Below, one piece after another: positions 60,225 through 64,000 of a stretch of 64,000 nucleotides of DNA; positions within the stretch are counted from its first letter, which is position 1, and the number at the start of each line of letters is the position of its first letter. A program made the translations under genes and the position numbers. The notes beneath the pieces were generated by a model that had not been told where the DNA came from, ran no database searches, and worked only from the letters and a program-made list of their open reading frames with translations. Where the stretch lies: assembly GCA_017644045.1 (NCBI GenBank), contig JAEPMI010000004.1, forward strand, positions 62,001 through 126,000, given 5' to 3'. The stretch comes from Deltaproteobacteria bacterium. GTDB taxonomy: Bacteria; Myxococcota_A; Polyangia; Polyangiales; Houyiibacteriaceae.

Positions 60225-60980
60225 TCAGAGCCCGCCCTGGTAGCGCGCGAGGATGATGTCGAGCAGGGGGCCGATGCCTTCGGCTTGATCGACGCCGACC
60301 GCGTCGATGCCGCTCGCGCGGCAGACCTCGAGAAAGCCGTCCGCGTAGTTCCGCTCGGCACCCCAGACCACCGTCTGGACGGAGTCCGGTAGGCGGCGGA
60401 GCGCGCCCACGAGGTTGGCCTTGTCGAAAGCCGGCGGATCGGTGGCATCGACGATGACGAAGAGCGGCGCGTGCGAGAAGATCGCCTTGTTCAGCGTGTT
60501 CTCGTCCTGCGCCGTGTGCGCCTTCACGCGCGCGGCGCCGAGGCAAGCGTAGAGCTGATCGGCGAAGAGGCGCTGGCCGCTGACCACGATGGTCGAGACC
60601 GGCTCCCGCCAGACCGTCGGCATCACCATCGTGATGGACGGTTCGGGATCCATGTCGACCTCGATCGGGATGTCCGTGCCCGTGCGGTCGCCCTCGAGCA
60701 GGACCTGCTCGAGTCGGTCGAGGATCGCGCGTGCAACCTCGGGGCCACCACGCGCGCCGATGACCTCGGCAAGCGTCGTATGGCACATCTCGAGCACGTC
60801 CTCGCGCGACTTGGGCACGGTCCCGTGCTCGCGGAGCGCCTGGAACATCAGCATCGTGGCCACCTCGGGAGCAAAGGCTCCCTCGAGGACCTCGCGGACC
60901 ATGTGAACCTCATCCCGAACGCTGGCTGCTTGTTCCATCGGCTCTCTGGCCAGACCGCGATCGCGGCTGCTGTCCCTCAT
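60225..60980 (-). CDS. Unknown protein with receiver-like C-terminal domain
   Basis: The 251-residue protein has a helical N-terminal region (about 20-100) and a C-terminal alpha/beta fold of about 115 residues (VVSGQRLFADQLYACLG, HAPLFVIVDATDPPAFD, VQTVVWGAERNYADGFL). The order of strands and LFVIVDATD resemble a response-regulator receiver with an Asp at the expected place. The usual Thr and Lys positions (WGAE, GVDQ) are not conserved, so it is a degenerate or pseudo-receiver. An in-frame ATG at 60938 would give 237 residues. Neither start has a strong ribosome binding site. The divergent purB gene is 105 bases away. Role unknown. Confidence 0.65.
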   Translation of the reverse strand: MRDSSRDRGLAREPMEQAASVRDEVHMVREVLEGAFAPEVATMLMFQALREHGTVPKSREDVLEMCHTTLAEVIGARGGPEVARAILDRLEQVLLEGDRTGTDIPIEVDMDPEPSITMVMPTVWREPVSTIVVSGQRLFADQLYACLGAARVKAHTAQDENTLNKAIFSHAPLFVIVDATDPPAFDKANLVGALRRLPDSVQTVVWGAERNYADGFLEVCRASGIDAVGVDQAEGIGPLLDIILARYQGGL

Positions 60981-61085
60981 GGTGCCAAATGTCGTGTCGA
61001 AACACACGCTTTTGCGTTCCGCAATCGCCCTATGAGCCGGGGGCCGGTGGAACCACCCGGGCGCACGTATTAGGGTCCCGCCGCC

Positions 61086-62396
61086 GTGATCCCGAGATAC
61101 ACCCCCGACGACTTCGCCACGCTCTGGTCCGACCAGCGCCGTCTCCAAGCCTGGCTCGACGTGGAGCTCGCCGCCTGCGAGGCCATGGAAACGGCGGGCA
61201 TCGTCCCGGCAGGCACCGCCGCCAAGGTGCGGCCCTTTCGCGACCAGCTCGACGCGGAGAAGGTCGGCGAGATCGAGCGGGTGACCCGCCACGACGTCAT
61301 CGCGTTCCTGACCCACGTGGAGCAGCTCGCCGGCGAGCCCGCCCGCTGGCTCCACCGGGGCATGACCAGCTCGGACGTGCTCGACACCTCGACCGCGCTG
61401 CTGATGGTCGAGGCCGCCGACAAGCTCCTCGAGCGGATGGACGGTCTGCTCGAGGCCTTCCGCGCTCGCGTCGAGGAGCACCGCAAGACCCCAGCCATCG
61501 GCCGGAGCCATGGCATTCATGCCGAGCCGAACACCTTCGGCTCGATCCTCGCCGGTCACTACGCCGAGCTGGTCCGCGGCAAGAAGCGGCTGCTCGCGGC
61601 CAAGGAAGAGATCGCGGTCGGCAAGATCGCCGGTGCCGTCGGCACCTACGCGCACCTGACCCCGGCCATCGAGAAGGAGGCGCTCGGCAAGCTCGGCCTC
61701 CGCGGCGAGACCGTGGCGACCCAGATCGTCGCGCGCGACCGCCACGCGGCGTTCCTCGCGGCGCTCGGCGTGGTCGCCACCGGCATCGAGCGCTTCGCCA
61801 CGAACGTGCGCCACTGGCAGCGCACCGAGGTCGGCGAGGCCGAGGAGCACTTCAAGAAGGGCCAGAAGGGCTCGTCGGCGATGCCGCACAAGCGGAACCC
61901 GGTGCTCACCGAGAACCTCTGCGGTCTCGCGCGCATCGTCCGCGCAGCCGTGGTGCCCGGCCTCGAGAACGTGGCGCTCTGGCACGAGCGCGACATCAGC
62001 CACTCCTCGGTCGAGCGGATGATCCTTCCGGACGCGACCGCGACGCTCGCGTTCATGATCGACCGCTGCAAGCGCGTCATCGCCGACCTCGTGGTCTACC
62101 CGGAGCGGTTGAAGCAGAACCTCGACATGACCGGCGGCCTCTGGGCGAGCGAGGGCATCCTCCTCGCGCTCGTCGACTCCGGCATGGGCCGGCAGGACGC
62201 CTACGTGCTCGTGCAGCGCAACGCAATGAAGGCCTTCCACGGCGACGGCACGTTCGAGGACAACCTGCTCGGCGACGGCGACATCACCTCGCGGCTGGGC
62301 GAGGACACGATCCTGGCGCAGCTCGATCTGAGCCACGCCCTGAAGCACATCGACACCATCATCGACCGGGCGCTCGCCGAGGGAGCCGACGCATGA
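61086..62396 (+). CDS. purB: Adenylosuccinate lyase
   Basis: The 436-residue protein starts at a GTG with [24 protein letters not shown]. The fumarase/lyase signature is [19 protein letters not shown] (about 261-279). [15 protein letters not shown] (about 84-98) and [12 protein letters not shown] (about 138-149) hold active-site Ser and His residues. It catalyses two steps of purine synthesis: SAICAR to AICAR and adenylosuccinate to AMP, releasing fumarate. The stop overlaps the next gene, purC, by ATGA. Cytoplasmic tetramer by family. Confidence 0.97.
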   Translation: MIPRYTPDDFATLWSDQRRLQAWLDVELAACEAMETAGIVPAGTAAKVRPFRDQLDAEKVGEIERVTRHDVIAFLTHVEQLAGEPARWLHRGMTSSDVLDTSTALLMVEAADKLLERMDGLLEAFRARVEEHRKTPAIGRSHGIHAEPNTFGSILAGHYAELVRGKKRLLAAKEEIAVGKIAGAVGTYAHLTPAIEKEALGKLGLRGETVATQIVARDRHAAFLAALGVVATGIERFATNVRHWQRTEVGEAEEHFKKGQKGSSAMPHKRNPVLTENLCGLARIVRAAVVPGLENVALWHERDISHSSVERMILPDATATLAFMIDRCKRVIADLVVYPERLKQNLDMTGGLWASEGILLALVDSGMGRQDAYVLVQRNAMKAFHGDGTFEDNLLGDGDITSRLGEDTILAQLDLSHALKHIDTIIDRALAEGADA

Positions 62397-63367
62397 CGAC
62401 CGACGCGCTGATGCAGACGCTCCGTGAAGGCCTGACCCGTACGCTGGACGAGACCGACTTCCCCGAGCTCGGCGAGAAGTACGAGGGCAAGGTCCGGGAC
62501 AACTACACGAAGGACGGCAAGCGGACGATCATCGTCAGCGACCGCATCAGCGCCTTCGACCGCGTGCTCGGTCTGTTGCCCTACAAGGGGCAGGTGCTCA
62601 ACACCATCGCCGCGTGGTGGTTCGAGCAGACCAAGGACATCGCGCCCAACCACCTGCTCGACGTGCCGGACCCGAACGTGATGGTCTGCGAGGAGTGCAC
62701 GCCGCTCCCGGTCGAGCTCGTGATGCGCGGCTACATCACCGGCGTGACCTCGACCAGCATCTGGACCCACTACGAGCGCGGCGAGCGCGAGTTCTGCGGC
62801 CACACGCTCCCGGACGGGCTGAAGAAGCACCAGAAGCTCGAGACCCCACTGCTCACCCCGAGCACCAAGGCGCCGAAGGGGGACCACGACGTGAGCGTCT
62901 CGCGCGACGAGATCCTCGCGATGGGTCAGATGAGCGCCGAGGACTTCGACCAGGCCGCCGAATACGCCAAGGCGCTCTTCGCCTTCGGTCAGGAGCACTG
63001 CGCGAAGCAGGGGCTCATCCTCGTCGACACCAAGTACGAGCTCGGCAAGACCAAGGACGGCCGCATCGTGCTCATCGACGAGATCCACACGCCGGACTCG
63101 AGCCGCTACTGGTACGCCGAGAGCTACGCCGAGCGCTTCGCCGCGGGCGAGGAGCCGGAGAGCTTCAGCAAGGAGTACGTCCGGGAGTGGCTCAAGAGCG
63201 TCGGCTACGGCGGCGACGGGCCGAGCCCGACGATCCCCGACGACATCCGGGTCGAAGCGACCCGTCGCTACATCGAGGCCATCGACGTGATCCGCGGCGA
63301 GACCTTCGAACCGAACACCGAGGCCCCGCTCCCGCGCCTGCGCCGGAACCTGGGCCTCGCGGACTGA
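62393..63367 (+). CDS. purC: SAICAR synthetase
   Basis: The 324-residue enzyme begins [17 protein letters not shown] and has KYEGKVRDNYTKDGKRTIIVSDRISAFD (about 29-56), the ATP-binding opening of the PurC family, and LVMRGYITGVTSTSIWTHY (about 114-132). LILVDTKYELGKTKDGRIVLIDEIHTPDSSRYW (about 211-243) is the second signature. The length matches the longer PurC form with an extended C-terminus (the E. coli form is about 240 residues). It joins CAIR and aspartate using ATP, the step before purB. The start overlaps purB by ATGA. Confidence 0.96.
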   Translation: MTTDALMQTLREGLTRTLDETDFPELGEKYEGKVRDNYTKDGKRTIIVSDRISAFDRVLGLLPYKGQVLNTIAAWWFEQTKDIAPNHLLDVPDPNVMVCEECTPLPVELVMRGYITGVTSTSIWTHYERGEREFCGHTLPDGLKKHQKLETPLLTPSTKAPKGDHDVSVSRDEILAMGQMSAEDFDQAAEYAKALFAFGQEHCAKQGLILVDTKYELGKTKDGRIVLIDEIHTPDSSRYWYAESYAERFAAGEEPESFSKEYVREWLKSVGYGGDGPSPTIPDDIRVEATRRYIEAIDVIRGETFEPNTEAPLPRLRRNLGLAD

Positions 63368-63387
63368 AGAGACAAGGAGCAAGCGTC

Positions 63388-63627
63388 GTGAAGGCAAAGG
63401 TGTACGTCACCCTCAAGACCGAGGTCCTCGACCCCCAGGGCGACGCCGTCCGCCGAGCGCTCCACGCCCTCGGCCACGACGACGTGAAGAAGGTCCGCGT
63501 CGGCAAGCTCGTCGAGATCGACCTCGACGGCGACGACCGCGCGAAGGCCGAGACCGAGCTGCAGGAGATGTGCGCCAAGCTCCTCGCCAACCCGGTCATC
63601 GAAGACTTCCGATTCGAGCTGGAGTAG
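63388..63627 (+). CDS. purS: FGAM synthase subunit PurS
   Basis: The 79-residue protein KAKVYVTLKTEVLDPQGDAVRRALHALGHDDVKKVRVGKLVEIDLDG matches PurS, the small subunit of the three-part FGAM synthase (with PurQ and PurL). It starts at a GTG with AAGGAG eight bases before, which decides the start. It completes a purB-purC-purS series; purQ and purL are probably outside the window. After the stop is a GCC-GAA-GGC hairpin and a C-rich tract. Confidence 0.93.
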   Translation: MKAKVYVTLKTEVLDPQGDAVRRALHALGHDDVKKVRVGKLVEIDLDGDDRAKAETELQEMCAKLLANPVIEDFRFELE

Positions 63628-63685
63628 TCGAGCCGAAGGCGAGGCCACTTGCCCTTGCCCCTCCGTCGAGGACGGATTCGAGGGA
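63628..63685 (+). repeat. GAA hairpin and C-rich tract after purS
   Basis: Directly after TAG comes TCGAGCC-GAA-GGCGAGG and then CTTGCCCTTGCCCCTCCG. This fits the element type after the MoxR and epimerase genes, in a degraded form. Confidence 0.45.
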
Positions 63686-64000
63686 CTACGCCCGCCCGTC
63701 ATGGACGTGCGCCACGGCCCGCTCCTCGGCGTCCTGTCCTCGCTTCGACCGACCGTAGAGGCCGATGGTCACATCGGCCGCTCCCTCATCGACCTCAGCG
63801 GGCAGCACGAGCGTGAGCAGGTCCGGGTGGTGACTCGTCACCGCCCAGCCGCGCCCGTCGGGCAGCGAGATCACGCCGAAGTCACCCGCCGGACCACCGG
63901 CGGCGACCGGGCCCGCGTCCGCGATCAGCGCGACCGCGTCCGCAGCGAGGTCGGCATCAGCCGCGGCGTCGACGAACACGACGACGCTGCCGTGCTCGAA
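63686..64000 (-). CDS. Unknown protein, 5' end outside the window
   Basis: The frame is open from the right edge of the window, so only the last 104 residues are seen. They include FEHGSVVVFVDAAADADLAADAVALIADAGPVAAGG, GDFGVISLPDGRGWAVTSHHPDLLTLVLPAEV and a basic end (YGRSKRGQDAEERAVAHVHDG). It looks like an alpha/beta protein. A GTG at 63979 is not a credible start, because the coding pattern continues upstream. No family recognised. It converges with purS with 58 bases between stops. Confidence 0.5.
   Translation of the reverse strand, partial: FEHGSVVVFVDAAADADLAADAVALIADAGPVAAGGPAGDFGVISLPDGRGWAVTSHHPDLLTLVLPAEVDEGAADVTIGLYGRSKRGQDAEERAVAHVHDGRA

Overview
The window is very G+C-rich, densely coded on both strands, and free of rRNA, tRNA, phage and CRISPR loci. 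Its gene style points to a Myxococcota bacterium, most likely Polyangiales and perhaps close to Sandaracinaceae. The clues are many lipoproteins with Asp/Gly/Pro linkers (DMGP, DLGPP), Cys-rich lipoproteins, an eukaryote-type Ser/Thr kinase beside a TPR protein, a TIGR02147-type regulator and a glycine-rich RRM protein. That placement is inference from gene content, not from a marker gene. Names below rest on motifs read by eye. No database search was run.

Left third (1-31 kb): two coupled unknown genes; a GT-C type membrane glycosyltransferase; a 1011-residue fusion of a PhaC-like hydrolase to an acyl-CoA synthetase-like domain; a TIGR02147 regulator coupled to a GTETGNP lipoprotein and divergent from a propeller-like lipoprotein across a GTATAC operator candidate; an aldehyde dehydrogenase; a metzincin-type protease on a DPT-repeat stalk; a TetR regulator; two lipases; two large Cys-rich lipoproteins (one disintegrin-like, one knottin-like); a YeiH/LysR divergent pair; an acyl-CoA dehydrogenase; and a kinase-TPR-lamin-tail lipoprotein operon (31866 down to 28628).

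Middle (32-54 kb): quinone oxidoreductase, glmS with a 371-base upstream region rich in inverted repeats, a small lipoprotein, and a TamB/Omp85 pair joined by a GTGA overlap for outer-membrane assembly. An operon of mostly overlapping genes follows (46153-53700): glycine-rich membrane protein, DUF4129-like, DUF4350-like, MoxR ATPase, DUF58, SpoIIM-like and RDD proteins. It corresponds to a widely conserved but functionally unresolved cluster, here split in the middle by a repeat element.

Right part (53.7-64 kb): the most unusual segment is 53754-55581. A 54-codon lipoprotein remnant runs into an array of GGTCCCGCCG hairpin repeats preceded by GTAG, followed by a RAYT/Y1-type transposase gene and a second, unrelated 25-bp repeat array. 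This looks like a REP/RAYT system. After it come yggX, two lipoproteins separated by a 116-bp element with perfect 17-bp terminal inverted repeats, a Nudix hydrolase, an epimerase, a receiver-like protein, and the purine genes purB-purC-purS. Several genes carry a small GAA-loop hairpin plus a C-rich tract just after the stop codon, which looks like a dispersed 3'-end element.
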